The notes below the pieces were generated by a model. That model had not been told where the DNA came from. It did no database searches and saw nothing but the letters and a program-made list of their open reading frames with translations. Positions 10,632 to 21,881 of a DNA stretch of 64,000 nt are shown here, one piece after another. A program made the translations under genes and the position numbers. The DNA comes from Zelopaecilomyces penicillatus. Its lineage: Eukaryota > Ascomycota > Sordariomycetes > Hypocreales > Pseudodiploosporaceae. The DNA lies in NCBI GenBank assembly GCA_005765155.1, contig VCCP01000006.1, forward strand, positions 198,501 to 262,500, read 5' to 3'. Numbering within the stretch: position 1 is the stretch's first letter; the number at the start of each line of letters is the position of its first letter.

Positions 10632-12287
10632 TTATCGAACAGTGATATATTCGTACACGGATTTGACGCCATTTGTAGAGCATCCGACAAAAAAGCATAT
10701 TTTTCTTCGCAGTCGTTTTACACCACCCTCAACGAAGGGTTGGCCATTTTCTTGTTCCCAGGCAAAGTCTCTAACGCGCATCTCATCTTGTGGGAATGAT
10801 TCGACCACATTGCTCAGATCATCTGTGGGTATGGCATCATTAACATCTAACTGAACCCTGTGCTCTATTTCGATTGTGCGCCGCCCAATCGCACACATTG
10901 TCGCAGAATCCCACAGCGACTCGCTCTCTGATGATAAAGACCTTAACAGGGACAGAGCTTCGAGGCGAAGGCTGACATCGCGACATTTTATTATGACAAA
11001 ATATAGCAAAGGGCACAGGCCGACCTGAAATGTGGACTGCAGTGCTTCTGTTGAGGGGGCCCGGTCGCAAGTATTGGCTCTAGCAGCGAAGTCTAAGATG
11101 CGACGAAACTGATCCATGTAGGCATCGAATGAAGTTTCTTGTTGATCCAAGCAGGTGTTGACCCAGATCTTACACACCAGCCAACGCATCTCTAGAACAA
11201 AATACTTGACTTCATTGACCGGAGACGAGTTTTCTTTGGCTTGGAAATCCTCGTTGGTCTTATACCAAGCATCTAAGCCCACATCAAGCCGCTCGCGTTC
11301 ATTGACGGCATGTGGAGGGGGGCTGCATTGGGGTGCGACACCGAGTCGAAACTGACTACTAGCCCTAACAAGCCTGCCGGTGCGCGATAACAGACAATTG
11401 AGAGACCCCTGAGCCTTGGTGAGACGGTTGGTGTAATCCTCTTCTTGGCGGAAGTTGTCATGGGGAAGTGGCCAGGTATCAATGCCTCCACCAAAAAAGA
11501 ATGGGAAAATGCTCAAGTGGCGAAAAATGGGAGCAAGCTCTGAAGACGAATTGAATTTGGTCGAATTGAGAATCCGAATAGCATGCTTGCAGTGATTCAT
11601 GGCAGCGGCATTGTCCCCTTGAAATACCTCGATGCTGGTGAAGATGACGCAAACTAAGAGAATTATGTCAAGGGGGGTCGCGGTTGGTAGGATAACCACA
11701 TGGCGAATAGCAGTATTGTAATGACGAATTGCGAGGTCATTGTGCTTGGACTTTACAGGCCATTTTTGGGTATTGATATCCCTTAAACGCTCGAATAGGG
11801 AGCTGAGGGATAGGACGGCATATTTGGCGGCGGGTTCTTGATGCACGACCTGCGTAACGAAATGGGTCCAAAACGACCTGTCAAATGGACCACACATTGT
11901 CGGGGCTACCACTTGGCGAAAGAAGTCCAGGCCACGGAGCTCGGTAGTATCTGCATCTGGGGCAAGCGATGGTGGCGGACGCACGCTCAACAGATGCTCC
12001 CATGAGTACCAGCCAGGAGGCGGTGGCTTATAGCCATCGCACTTGCGGCCAGTAGTAGAGCATCGCATACAACGGGGTTGAGCTTCATCGCACTTGACCT
12101 TGCGGGCCCTAGGTAAACACCATGGTTAGAACCCCTTGTTGCATTAATTCTACCTCCCATATGTCTTTCAATGGCACAGACGGAGCCAGTTTGGGGGATC
12201 CATCGCATTCAGAAGGAGTAACAACGAAGTGACGTACTTGCACGTAAGACAGCCGGTCCGAACCTTTTGAAGGCCCTTGCGTGGCAT
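10632..12287 (-). CDS. Zn(II)2Cys6 fungal transcription factor
   Basis: Two exons (12287-12238 and 12108-10632) give about 508 residues. Splicing out the 129-nt intron joins the first two zinc ligands (CLTC) to the rest of the cluster, giving Cys-x2-Cys-x6-Cys-x6-Cys-x2-Cys-x6-Cys near residues 13-40, the binuclear zinc cluster found only in fungi. The remainder resembles the fungal-specific regulatory domain of the Fungal_trans_2 type (segment GLDFFRQVVAPTMCGPFDRS and following helices). Such proteins bind CGG-containing DNA sites and often control neighbouring metabolic genes. It is divergent from the quinone-oxidoreductase-like gene at 13871 and near the SDR at 8327; both are candidate targets by position only. 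The intron inside the zinc cluster is a common arrangement in this family. Confidence 0.9.
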
Positions 12288-13870
12288 TATCCACAATCAG
12301 GTGAGAGACACAATAAAAGATTTTGAAGCAAATGCGGCAGGAGCAAAAGCCAAATTTGATGCTATGCGTTGACCGTATACACCGTGTAGACCGTGTAGCC
12401 AGGGGAGGTTCTGGAGAAACACGCTGGATGGGGTGAGGAGTGGCAATACATGGCGACGAAGCGCAATTTGATGTCCCGGCGTGGGTGCAATTTGCAGTCT
12501 GCCTAGCGATGAGGTTCTCGTCAAAGTGTTCAGGGGCGCTGCAGCTTTGACTGGAATCTCGGGAGATGGAAGGCTGGAACGTGTGGAATCTGGACGAGCT
12601 GAGGAGAAGCCCGGGGTCGTGGTTGGCTGGGAAGGCGGGACCCAATCAAGAAGTGGTGGGGCAAGTGCGAGCCAACGAATCCTGGGGTGCAGAGGCAGGA
12701 ATAGTGGGTGGAGGGCAGGCGCAAGGTCCAGTAGTGTGCGTATCTTCACGAACCGTTTCACGGCTTGAGCCGAGTAAGCAACGCAGGTGAAGCGCTCAAC
12801 AGCCGGGCGGGGACGGCATGATTCCAGTTGTGAACATGGCAAGGCAGCCTTGTAGCCTTATTGCATTTTTGAGTTGGTCTGTACTAACTGTTTCAGCTGG
12901 TAGGCAGTCCTAGGCCAATCCAATGGCAAAATGAAGATATTCACGGCGCCTCTAGCACCAGATGAGTTACTGCGCCCTTCTTCGTCATGAGCCGCGTACC
13001 TCGATGAGTTTAATACGAAGCACATTGTAGGAAGCTGAAGAAGCACATGCGTTTTTTTCAAGCTCGTATTTGAGATTCGCACAGATCCAGGTTATGATTG
13101 GTGAACAAACAAGTCGAGTCTGAAACTCGGGAGCGTCACAATACCACAAGGAAGACGGTCTAATAATGGAGCAGAATTGAGTTTATGTATTCGTTTTTTT
13201 TTGAGTCGGCTTGACAATGAGGGAGAAGCGTCGGAGAATTAGGAGACCAGCCACCGACTTCGCGGGCCGGGGTAAAGTCACACCGGACAGCAGCCACTGC
13301 AGGAGCGACACCTCAGCAGCCAACAAGCCACCCGAAACGCCCACACTAACAGCTACGGTGCACAAAACGCCGACTTGCAGGCCTTTGAGTCCTTCAGACC
13401 ATCTGTAGGATTCTCCGGGTCTAAAGTCACTCCGGTGGATGATTCACCGCCAACAGCCCCGTGTGATGAGACCGTCAAGCTGGCTTTAGTGTCACGTGGC
13501 TACGTCAACTTCTGCTACAGAATATTAGTGGTGCAGAGTGCTGGCACATCGGCACTGGTCAAGATGCGAGCCGGCGCACTACCGCGTCCAATTGACAAAC
13601 AACGCTTGCGGGGCGGGGGTTTTGCAATCCGAATGCGAATCCTTAGCATCATCGCCATCTAATCGCAATGTTTGAGTCACTATAGGATTCCATTGCAAAG
13701 AGAGTTAAATAAAGAGGGCAATTCTCACTTTTAATTCAAGTTCACAGAATCAAAACACAAACAGCTTGTAGACAGCACAAACACCAGTAACTCAAGCCGC
13801 TCTCCCCATCTCACATACAATTCCACCATATCCAAGGCTACACACCCCCCACAGAACCAACAGCCGAATC
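12288..13870. other. divergent promoter region of the Zn2Cys6 and MDR genes
   Basis: A 1.6-kb region between two divergently transcribed genes. It is fairly GC-rich near 12350-12800 and holds several overlapping open frames (the longest 181 codons, minus strand) with no family resemblance. It may contain the long 5' leader of the regulator gene. No terminal repeats or mobile element are seen. Confidence 0.55.
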
Positions 13871-14896
13871 ATGTCCGCCACATCACCCCTCAAGAACCGC
13901 AAGATCGTCATCTCAGAATTCGGTGACGTCTCTAAACTCAAGTTCGTCACGGAAGACATTGCTGCACCCAGCAAAAACGAGGTCCAGGTGCGCATTATTT
14001 ATGCTGGCTTCTCCGGCGCCGATGTCAACATGCGCAGGGGCCTGTACCCCATGCAGCGCAAGGCCCCACTCACGCCGGGCTATTGCTTCGTCGGTCGGGT
14101 CCACGCTACCGGCCCCGGATGCACGGCCGGCCACAGACCCGGCGATGTTGTTACGACTGTCACTGTCTACGACTCCGATGCCGATTACATCAACATTCCG
14201 GAAAAGTATCTGGCACTTGTCCCGGCCGGTGTGGAATTACAGCACGCCGTGGCTTTAAGCCTTGATTGGAACACCGCCTATGGTATGGTCACTCGCGCTG
14301 CAGAGGTATCCGCTGGCCAGCGGGTTTTCGTCCATGGGCTCAGCGGCGCAGTTGGCTACGCTGTCATGGCCCTTTGCCTACGCCAGGGAGCGACTGTCTA
14401 TGGTACAGCATCGGAACGCAACCACGAGGCATTAAGGGCGCTCGGCGCGCATCCATTCGTCTACACAAACAAGAACTGGATCACCGCCATGCAAAACCTC
14501 GGCGGCGTGCATGCCGCCTTCGATCCCCTAGGCTTCGAGAGCTTTGACGAATCATACTCCATCCTCACCACCGCCGAGCGCAGCATTCTAGTAGGCTACG
14601 GCGGCAATCTAGATTCCATGTCTGGCGGCAAACCCCGATCAGGGCTTCCCGGCATAGCAAAACTCATAATGCGCAACGTCACCCTCTGTAACAAGTCCAC
14701 AACGTTCTACACCATCTCACGCGATCAGAAGACGTTCCAACCTGAGCTAAGAACACTTTTGCATTTAGCCAAGGAGGGCGCCATCCGCGTTCCCATTAAG
14801 CAGGTGTGGGATATAGATAACATTAAGGATGCCCACGAGAGCTGGGGGAAATCACCGGGAATGGGATCAATGCTGATACGCATTTCCCCCGAGTAA
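13871..14896 (+). CDS. MDR-family NAD(P)H:quinone oxidoreductase-like enzyme
   Basis: A single exon encodes 341 residues, the usual size for the medium-chain dehydrogenase/reductase family. The N-terminal GroES-like substrate domain includes YAGFSGADVNMRRGLYP and the segment LTPGYCFVGRVHATG. The Rossmann part carries GLSGAVGYAVMALCLRQGA near residues 156-174, a nucleotide-binding glycine pattern. The zinc ligands of alcohol dehydrogenases are not evident, so this belongs to the zinc-less quinone oxidoreductase/enoyl reductase side of the family. Such enzymes transfer hydride from NADPH to quinones or activated alkenes; the substrate is unknown. The gene is divergent from the Zn2Cys6 regulator. 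The N-terminus MSATSPLKNRK lacks a targeting signal, so it is probably cytosolic. Confidence 0.88.
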   Translation: MSATSPLKNRKIVISEFGDVSKLKFVTEDIAAPSKNEVQVRIIYAGFSGADVNMRRGLYPMQRKAPLTPGYCFVGRVHATGPGCTAGHRPGDVVTTVTVYDSDADYINIPEKYLALVPAGVELQHAVALSLDWNTAYGMVTRAAEVSAGQRVFVHGLSGAVGYAVMALCLRQGATVYGTASERNHEALRALGAHPFVYTNKNWITAMQNLGGVHAAFDPLGFESFDESYSILTTAERSILVGYGGNLDSMSGGKPRSGLPGIAKLIMRNVTLCNKSTTFYTISRDQKTFQPELRTLLHLAKEGAIRVPIKQVWDIDNIKDAHESWGKSPGMGSMLIRISPE

Positions 14897-15160
14897 AGAG
14901 AAACGGAAGCCAGTAACAAATGGCAGATTGTTTGGATGTACAGTTGTTTCATTTGGTGTTTCTGCGTTTGCATTTTGATACCATAATTTTCAATAGACGT
15001 CTAGTTAGATTCATTAATGCAAGTTAATTCTCAATGCTATGCGATCTACTGATATAAACCGCTTTCCGTTGTTAGTCATCCTAATTTCACCTTCAAGGGA
15101 AGCGCTTGCGTGCCTGAATTATAGTGATTCTTTTGCTGATTGCTCACTGTCGAATCATCA

Positions 15161-15168
15161 TGACGTCA
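15161..15168. promoter_or_regulatory. perfect CRE/ATF palindrome TGACGTCA
   Basis: The full 8-bp cAMP-response-element palindrome lies 210 bp before the ATG at 15378. In fungi it is the target of Atf1/Atf21-type bZIP stress regulators. Occupancy is not known. Confidence 0.45.
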
Positions 15169-15205
15169 CATAATACCTCAATATCTTGATCGCCAGATCG
15201 TCAGT

Positions 15206-15236
15206 AGAGCTACGTAGAGCTACGTAGAGCTACGTA
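15206..15236. repeat. three tandem copies of AGAGCTACGT
   Basis: Three direct 10-bp units, each ending in ACGT, with a TACGTA-type palindrome at each junction, lie about 145 bp before the downstream ATG. Similar TACGTA motifs recur elsewhere in the window (about 4645, 15942, 26220). Confidence 0.7.
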
Positions 15237-15377
15237 ATGCGGCAACACAGGAATCACAGGTAACAAAAAGGATCAAAATTCGCCCCCCAAATAGTTCATT
15301 TCAATTCTCAAAACAATTTTCCGTTCTCAATTACTCTCAACTCAACTCGAAAAAACATACACCAGCTATCAAAAGTC

Positions 15378-15761
15378 ATGGTCGCAGCACGCTTAACATC
15401 CGCCGGCAGGCGCATCGCCTTCACCAGCTCTACGTTTGGTAACCAAATTCTCGGCAGCCAATCCACTCGCCAATTTCATCAAACTCGTTCAATTTTCAAA
15501 ACACCTGGCGTTGAGGATGCCGAGCCCGACAAACGATATGAAAAGAACACCAGCCCACCTAGAGACAAGCCTCCTCAGCCAAAGATCACAAACTCTAGCG
15601 TTCCTGGTGTGGACAAGGATGCCGAGCTCACGGAGGAGCAGAAAAAGGAAGTCGAGCAACACAACAAGGAGTTTGATGAGAAGCACGATCGCGCTACCTC
15701 AGCGGCGGACGACAAAGTTGACAAGAAATTCTGGAGAGGGGCTGATGGATCAAGAGGGTGA
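15378..15761 (+). CDS. small conserved-looking protein with mitochondrial presequence
   Basis: One exon encodes 127 residues. The first 40 residues are rich in Arg, Ser and Thr without acids and contain RQFHQTRSIF, the pattern typical of fungal mitochondrial targeting sequences. The remainder is very hydrophilic, with many Lys, Glu and Asp (DKDAELTEEQKKEVEQHN), and ends with KKFWRGADGSRG. No catalytic motif is seen and the protein is probably largely disordered or helical. I judge it a real gene because of the clean targeting signal and its composition, but no function is recognised. The promoter carries a CRE palindrome and three ACGT repeats, which may indicate stress control. Confidence 0.7.
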   Translation: MVAARLTSAGRRIAFTSSTFGNQILGSQSTRQFHQTRSIFKTPGVEDAEPDKRYEKNTSPPRDKPPQPKITNSSVPGVDKDAELTEEQKKEVEQHNKEFDEKHDRATSAADDKVDKKFWRGADGSRG

Positions 15762-16659
15762 AGGAATTGCAAAGAGATGAACCATTGTGAATTATGGCGT
15801 TAATTCTTCCAGTTTAGGTCAAGGCTTACAGATTGGATGTATTTGATATTAATGTGTAACAAAAATATACACAATGATTAGTACAGGCACTGGTGCTCTA
15901 TGTTATCTCCAACAAAGCTCACAACTTCGAGCCATAAGGCTACGTAACACGAAGTCGTCGGTAATAGTCCATAACATGAATTAACAAAGCCCAACTGTAT
16001 GAGCCAAGCTTGAACAAGTCAAGACTCATAAGTGGGGAATACTAGAATACGTGACGGCATTCGAGCATGGTTGTAATCTTGAAGTCGTATCGCGAAACAT
16101 GAAATCATTGAATGTCATTACTCAAATCATTGGATGGATATTTCCGCCAGCTTCCAAAGAATTTCCATCTGGTGAATAGCAATATTCAACTGGTAGAACC
16201 GGCTTTCATGATGAGCGGAGATGCAGGTCGCATGAAGCGCCATGAGTGTAAATGGCCCTGTGTACACCTTATTAGAGTTAGCCACCGATCCATAATAAGA
16301 CAAATAAGTAATAAGTATAGCATAGTGGAGGAATCAGAAAAACTAATAAGGATCATACAAGGAAAACCTCATCAAATACAATCTAGCGTAGTGTTTGATC
16401 ATCATGTAAAGGGTTAGGAAGGGGGCTTGAATAATGAATGAAGCTCGACTTACCAGGTCATACATCCATCAGCTAATTTGCCAATAGGCAGCATGGCACA
16501 TGCGATCGACGTAAAGCCGTTGGAAAGCAGAACAATTGCATAGCCCTGATTGACTCGCATAGAGCGTAAGCTCAAAACCCACGATCTAAAACATGGCATA
16601 AACGTGCCCAAACTCCGCGCTAATGCTCTTCACAATGACGTCATGAAGGGTTGAATATC
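15762..16659. other. convergent intergenic region
   Basis: Shared 3' flank of the small mitochondrial-type gene and svp26. A 101-codon frame at 16112 has no support. A second perfect TGACGTCA palindrome lies at 16636-16643, just beyond the svp26 stop codon. Confidence 0.55.
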
Positions 16660-17348
16660 TCATGGCCGGTCCATACCGGATGAGCCAGCAATCTCTCCAA
16701 TCGCTCCGCGGATATGATCCACCAACGCCTTCAGCATGCCTTGAGGCTTGGCCCTGCCCTCCATTCCGCGGACTGGCTCGCTACCCATGGTTGGCAGCAC
16801 ATTATCGCCAGCAGACAAGCTGACAAACAAGGCGAATGGCACAAGCCATACACATAAGCCAAAGTAAGAGGCAATCATGGTGAAGCTTGGTACATCCGCT
16901 TGCTCATAGTACGAAGTTCGCTGGTAGGCTCGTACCTGGTGGTCGGAAAAGTGGCGGAACCACACGTAGTGATCGACAAGGACAAGAACTATGGTCGCGG
17001 TTAGATAAATGTCGTTCCCAAGAGGCCAAGATGCAAGTTCTTACCACATGATAGCAGGAAGAGAGGATCAGAGAGCTTGACAAAGGGGAACCTTCTCATA
17101 TTCCCCAAGTACACCACATGCGAAACGATCCCCAGCAGTGTCGCCCAAAACGGAAACCCATCGATGATCCATAACGTAGCTTGTACGCCAATGACAGTGA
17201 AAATCAGTCGCGTGAGAAAGCGCTTCGCCAGCACAGTATGCTCCTCCACCAGTTCGGACAGATAGTACAGGCCAGACGCGATAGACAGCGTTAGGAAGCA
17301 GAAGCCGAGCACGGCGCCGCTGTATCCGATAAGAGGAAGAATCCACAT
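16660..17348 (-). CDS. svp26: SVP26/TEX261 family ER-Golgi cargo receptor
   Basis: Two exons (17348-17045 and 16988-16660) join to about 210 residues, close to yeast Svp26 and animal TEX261. The protein is mostly hydrophobic with four or more membrane helices. Family signatures include ASGLYYLSELVEEH, FPFVKLSDPLFLLSCG immediately before the intron, and the conserved SLSAGDNVLP near the end of the last helix. Svp26 cycles in COPII vesicles and helps load type II Golgi mannosyltransferases for ER exit. The intron phase fits exactly (G|TT) and restores the conserved VLVDHYVWFRHF segment. The gene is divergent from bud23 and convergent with the small mitochondrial-type gene. Confidence 0.92.
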
Positions 17349-18101
17349 CTTCCTCTTCTTCTTTTTTGTTTTGATGTATTCGTCAAGTTCTCAACCAAAG
17401 AGTGCGTGCGTGCGTCAATGTCTCTGCAACATGATGCGAAACGTGTTCTCAAGGGGCTTTTTCTGGTTCAAAGAGAAGATGAAAAGGAAAAGAAGGATCG
17501 GTTGCATGCAAGATTAAAAGCCATCCCGCAGAGTGGACACGTTCAAATCACCGAACCTGGGAGGTCTGTCCCCAAGCAGGGGGGTCCCTAATTCCACCAT
17601 CACGGGATGTCTTTCCTCCGCTCCGGGGATGGAGATTGTGAACTTTGCAAAGGCGAGTGAAAGCCCATTGTTTCGCTTGGATCACTTGGAAGGGATTGTC
17701 GATGAAGCGAAGAGCCTTTCCATCATAAACAGAGACATTTTGTGATGTATTTGGACACCCAATGTTTATTGGGATGGGGTGTTTCGTGTGAATTAAAGCA
17801 AAGAAAGAAATTTTACGCTGATAACGACTCACGTTTTATAGTAAGGTTTGTCAGCCGAAAACGGGTGGACGGACCTAAGCAGAAAAATGTCTTATCGATT
17901 ACCCCCCACCTGTCCACAAAAAAAGTCTAGAGCGAGGGTAACGATTGCCTACACCGATCTAGGGTGAACGGTTACTTCCATCACGACCAAATTTCCATTC
18001 GGCAGTCATCCAGGTCTCACAATTGTCCTTTTTGCGAAGTTTTTCTGTTCCGTCCGGTTTACCAAAATAATACAATCGTTCAACCTCGAATTCGCCCAAA
18101 A
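17349..18101. other. divergent promoter of svp26 and bud23
   Basis: A 753-bp region between two housekeeping genes transcribed outwards. No coding frame is supported and no strong TATA box is seen. Confidence 0.55.
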
Positions 18102-19080
18102 ATGTCTCGCCCTGAGGATACCCTGTGCGCCATCTCCCTCCCCTCATCCTCCTTCCCCCCACCACACCTTTTCTTCCATCATAGAAACCGTTTATTTTCG
18201 AGATCTATAGGATTTTATTCTTATAGAGGAACGCAAGTCTAACTTCCACTGTGAAAACAGCGCGGCCGACGTCCACTATGACGACACAGAAGCGCGCAAG
18301 TACACCACAAGCTCTCGAATCCAAAACATCCAGGCGTCCATGACCCGCCGGGCCCTCGAGCTCCTCGACCTCAAGTGCCCTTCTCTCATTCTCGACATCG
18401 GTTGTGGCAGCGGCCTCTCTGGTGAAATCCTCTCCGACGTTGATCCTGAAGATGGGGGCCCACATACCTGGATCGGCATGGACATCTCCCCCTCCATGCT
18501 CGATATCGCTCTCCAGCGGGACGTCGAGGGCGACTTGATGCTCGCGGACATCGGCCAGGGCGTTCCCTTCCGCGCGGGCGCTTTCGATGCAGCCATCAGC
18601 ATATCCGCTATTCAATGGCTCTGCAGCGCCGAAACGAGCGACACATCCCCCGCGGGGCGGATGACGCGCTTCTTCAACGGCCTCTATGCGTCACTCCGTC
18701 GTGGCGGCCGCGCCGTCTGCCAATTCTATCCTAAAAACGACATGCAGCGCAACATGATCACCCAGGCCGCTGTGAAAGCCGGATTCGGCGCCGGTATCCT
18801 CGAGGACGACCCCGGGACCAAGAATGTGAAGCTCTACCTCGTCCTCACCGTAGGACAGGCTGGTGGCGAAGGTGGCACCGGGGACATCACCAACGTCGTC
18901 GATGGCATGGACAATGTCGACGTGTTAGACGCAAGGAAGAAGCTCAAGGCCAACAGCATCGAGGTTAAGAAGGGCAGCAAAGCGTGGATCGTCAAGAAGA
19001 AGGAGCAAATGGAGCGTAAGGGCAAAGTTGTCAAGGCCACGTCCAAATACACTGGTCGCAAACGTCGCATTGCATTTTAA
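18102..19080 (+). CDS. bud23: 18S rRNA (guanine-N7) methyltransferase BUD23
   Basis: Two exons (18102-18124 and 18261-19080) give about 280 residues. Bud23, with its partner Trm112, methylates a guanine of 18S rRNA (G1575 in yeast) and is needed for small-subunit assembly in the nucleus. The S-adenosylmethionine site is LILDIGCGSGLSGE near residue 45, and family motifs YDDTEARKYTTSSRIQNIQ and VCQFYPKNDMQRNMIT are present. The C-terminal extension is Lys-rich and ends in KYTGRKRRIAF, a nucleolar-localisation-type tail typical of the family. The 23-nt first exon is inferred: it gives the expected start MSRPEDTL joined to AADVHYDDTEA, using a weak GTGCGC donor and a 136-nt intron. No frame-compatible alternative start is apparent. 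Confidence 0.92.
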
Positions 19081-19502
19081 GAATTCGTTACATGCGCGAA
19101 ACACAAAGAAAAAGAGCGAAAATACCAGGACCTATGGGTGGGTGGATTGGTTTGCATTGCACAGGCGTTGGTGGAGAAATTTTGGCGGGAACAGCTACTC
19201 TTATAAAAAGTGTAGATACTCTTTATCTCACAGTTATTTTCAATCCTTCATCTTGACTTATGGTAAATTACGTCTTAACGAGACTATGATACATCTCCAA
19301 AGGATGTGATTACCCAATATTATAGCCTTTTACAGGGTATTATTGAGTTTGTTGCCCAAGCACGAAAACAATACACCACACAATAACATGTGTGTGAGTG
19401 CAAGAAGAATTAACAGAGACAAAAGGCTTTTATGTAGTCGCGCTACAACCGCCTGTAAAATGCTACATCACTAAGCTAATTTTCTATTCAAACCAACCCA
19501 TT
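19081..19502. other. convergent intergenic region
   Basis: Shared 3' flank of bud23 and the lysyl-tRNA synthetase gene, AT-rich, with no coding or repeat features. Confidence 0.55.
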
Positions 19503-21881
19503 CTAGGTCTCCTTCTCTTGGGAGCCTGACTGCTCCGGCTTCATGGTAGGGAATGTAAGAACTTCACGGATGCTGTAGTTGTCAGTCAGGAACATCATCA
19601 TGCGGTCAATGCCCATGCCCCAGCCACCAGTGGGTGGCAGGCCATGCTCCAGAGCGCGGCAGAAAGTCTCATCGACTGCCTGGGCTTCGTCATCGCCTTG
19701 GGCCTTTTGCCTTGCCTGCTCCTCAAATCGCTCACGCTGCTCAGTAGCAACGTTCAACTCGGTATAGCTTCGCAACAGTTAGTTAAGCAGTTTGAATCAA
19801 CGAGGGTATTACATACGCATTGAGGATTTCCTTGTGGCAAACGAAAGCCTCGAAACGCTCACAGAGACCAGGGGTGACACGTGAGGACTTGGCAAGGGGA
19901 GACATCATCTTAGGGTGGCCTGTGAGTGTGTCAGCAACTGTGAGATTCAATAATTTAATATGTTTGTCGTTAACTATTCTTACCAGTGATGAAAGTTGGG
20001 TTAACCTGCAACATAGTTAGCTACGTTATTTTATACAAATAGTGACTTGGTCAAACTTACGCATTGTGACTCGAGGAGGTCTCCAACCAAGGCATCAAGC
20101 ATTCGAGCGTTGGTCAATGGAGGATTGCACTCCACTCCGGTCTTCTTGAGCACTCGCTTGAAGAACTCTCCGGATTCCTCAGTGTGAAGCTCATCGGCAT
20201 GAGGGAACTTCTCTCCAATAATCTCTTCCAGGGTGGGAATCATTTCAATTCGGCGCCAAGGGGCCTCCCAATTAATTGTGACCTCCTCTCCCTTGACATT
20301 GTGGTAGAGGGTCTTGTATGATCCATGGATATGCTTCACGAGGCCAGTGACAAGCTCTTCCGTCATTTCCATGAGGTCGTAGTAGTCGGCATAGGCCATA
20401 TAAAACTCGAGAGTAGTGAATTCTGTCATTTGTTAGGATTTATCAATTCATGGGGGTAAATGCGATAAATAGACATACCAGGGTTGTGGGTCAGATCGAT
20501 ACCCTCATTTCGGAATTGGCGGCCCATTTCGTAGACTCGATTCAATCCTCCAACAACAAGCATCTTGAGATACAGTTCTGGGGCGACACGCAAAAACATG
20601 TCCATGTTGAGATCATTGTGATGTGTGATGAAAGGCTTGGCAGTGGCACCACCAGCGATAGCATTCAGCATAGGAGTTTGCACAGACACAAAGTCACGGT
20701 CATCGAACCAGCGGCGGATGTACGAATCGACCTTGGCTCTAGTGATGAAGATTTGTCTAGAGTTCTCGTTCATCATGAGATCGAGATATCGCTGTCTGAA
20801 ACGCTGTTCAGGGTTCTTGAATCCATAATGCTCGTCGGGGATCTGTAAATCAAATTAGCATGTTTGAATATGAATCGAACAATGCAATATCATCAGACCA
20901 TACCTGGTGCAAACATGGGGACAGAAGGATAACCTCAACGGCCGCAATTGAGAGCTCTCCGGAAGAATCTCCAGCGCCAGAGTCCTGCTTCTTCTTTGGG
21001 TTTGTTCGTGTAGGGTAGCCTCGAATACCTAATCACACAAAAACCAGTTAGATCCAGACAATACACTGACATTGATTCAGCTGTCTTATTCTTACCAATG
21101 ATATCTCCTCTGCGGAGGTTCACATGCTGCTCATCAAAGCTTGGTGTTCCTGCCTCCAAGTTATCCGCTTGCGCAAGAACTTGAAGTCGTGCACCCTATA
21201 GACCGAATCAGAATTTTGCTCGTATGTTTTCAGGATCTCTGTGCTACCCACCTCTGAGCGAAGGTCGTAGAAGAAGAGCTTGCTACCAGCCGAACGGCGA
21301 ACGTATATTCTGCCAGCGAGGTGCAACAGCCTGCTGTTATCGGACTCGCCATTCTTCAGGTGAGAAAACTCTTCGGAAAACTTGCGAATGTCATAGGTGA
21401 CGTGAAACTAGGTTCTCTGTGAGCATGTCTACTATGTTTCTGCGGCAACGTCGACATCTAGCTACCTTGTGTGGGTAAGCCTTGCCCTTGGCATGCAGCT
21501 CATTGACTGTTCTAGATCTAATCTCGAAGTACTGTTCTCACTATCAGTCTTTTGCCTACCAAGACAAAAAAAAAACAATAAAAATCGATTCTGTTTGGAG
21601 ACGCTGATGCCACAAACCTGGTTCGGGGTGAGTTCCTTCTCAGCCGCCTCAGCATTCTTGCTGCTCGCCTGAGGCTTCTCCGCATCCCCAGACTTCTGCT
21701 GCTTAGCAGCGTCCTTCTCCTTCTTAGCCGCCTCCTTCTCACGCGACTTCTGTCGCTTCTTGAGCTCTGTCTTGGAGATCATTTCGCCAGTCACCTCGTC
21801 AAGGTGGAGCTTGGCAACGGCGGCGGCAGCGGCATCTGCCGCACCAGAGTCAGTTGTCGTCGGTGCTGGATTGTCCGCCAT
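19503..21881 (-). CDS. krs1: cytosolic lysyl-tRNA synthetase (class II)
   Basis: Ten exons join in frame: 21881-21618, 21531-21466, 21407-21252, 21195-21096, 21028-20904, 20842-20479, 20422-20061, 20005-19984, 19919-19817 and 19767-19503. The product is about 608 residues, near the usual eukaryotic size. It charges tRNA-Lys with lysine using ATP. The N-terminal 90 residues are Lys/Ala/Glu-rich (KKRQKSREKEAAKKEK), the tRNA-binding helix of eukaryotic forms. An OB-fold anticodon domain follows (GRIYVRRSAGSKLFFYDL), then the class II core: motif 2 region RVYEMGRQFRNEGID, the family-specific HPKMMSPLAK, and motif 3 LPPTGGWGMGIDRMMMF. No mitochondrial presequence is seen, so it is called cytosolic. 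Exon 8 is only 22 nt, yet it is required to join VNPTFITG to HPKMMSP. The start MADNPAPTTT was preferred over an upstream in-frame ATG. Confidence 0.95.

Larger units (their letters stand above)
14897..15377. other. intergenic region with CRE site and TACGTA repeats
   Basis: Holds the 3' flank of the MDR gene and the promoter of the small mitochondrial-type gene. A perfect CRE palindrome and a short tandem repeat, listed separately, lie within the last 220 bp before the ATG. Confidence 0.6.

Noticed and set aside
12297..12842. 181-codon minus-strand frame upstream of the Zn2Cys6 gene
   Set aside because: Overlapping frames on both strands are open, the composition is Pro/Ala/Leu-rich, and there is no motif. 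It fits a GC-rich leader rather than a gene.
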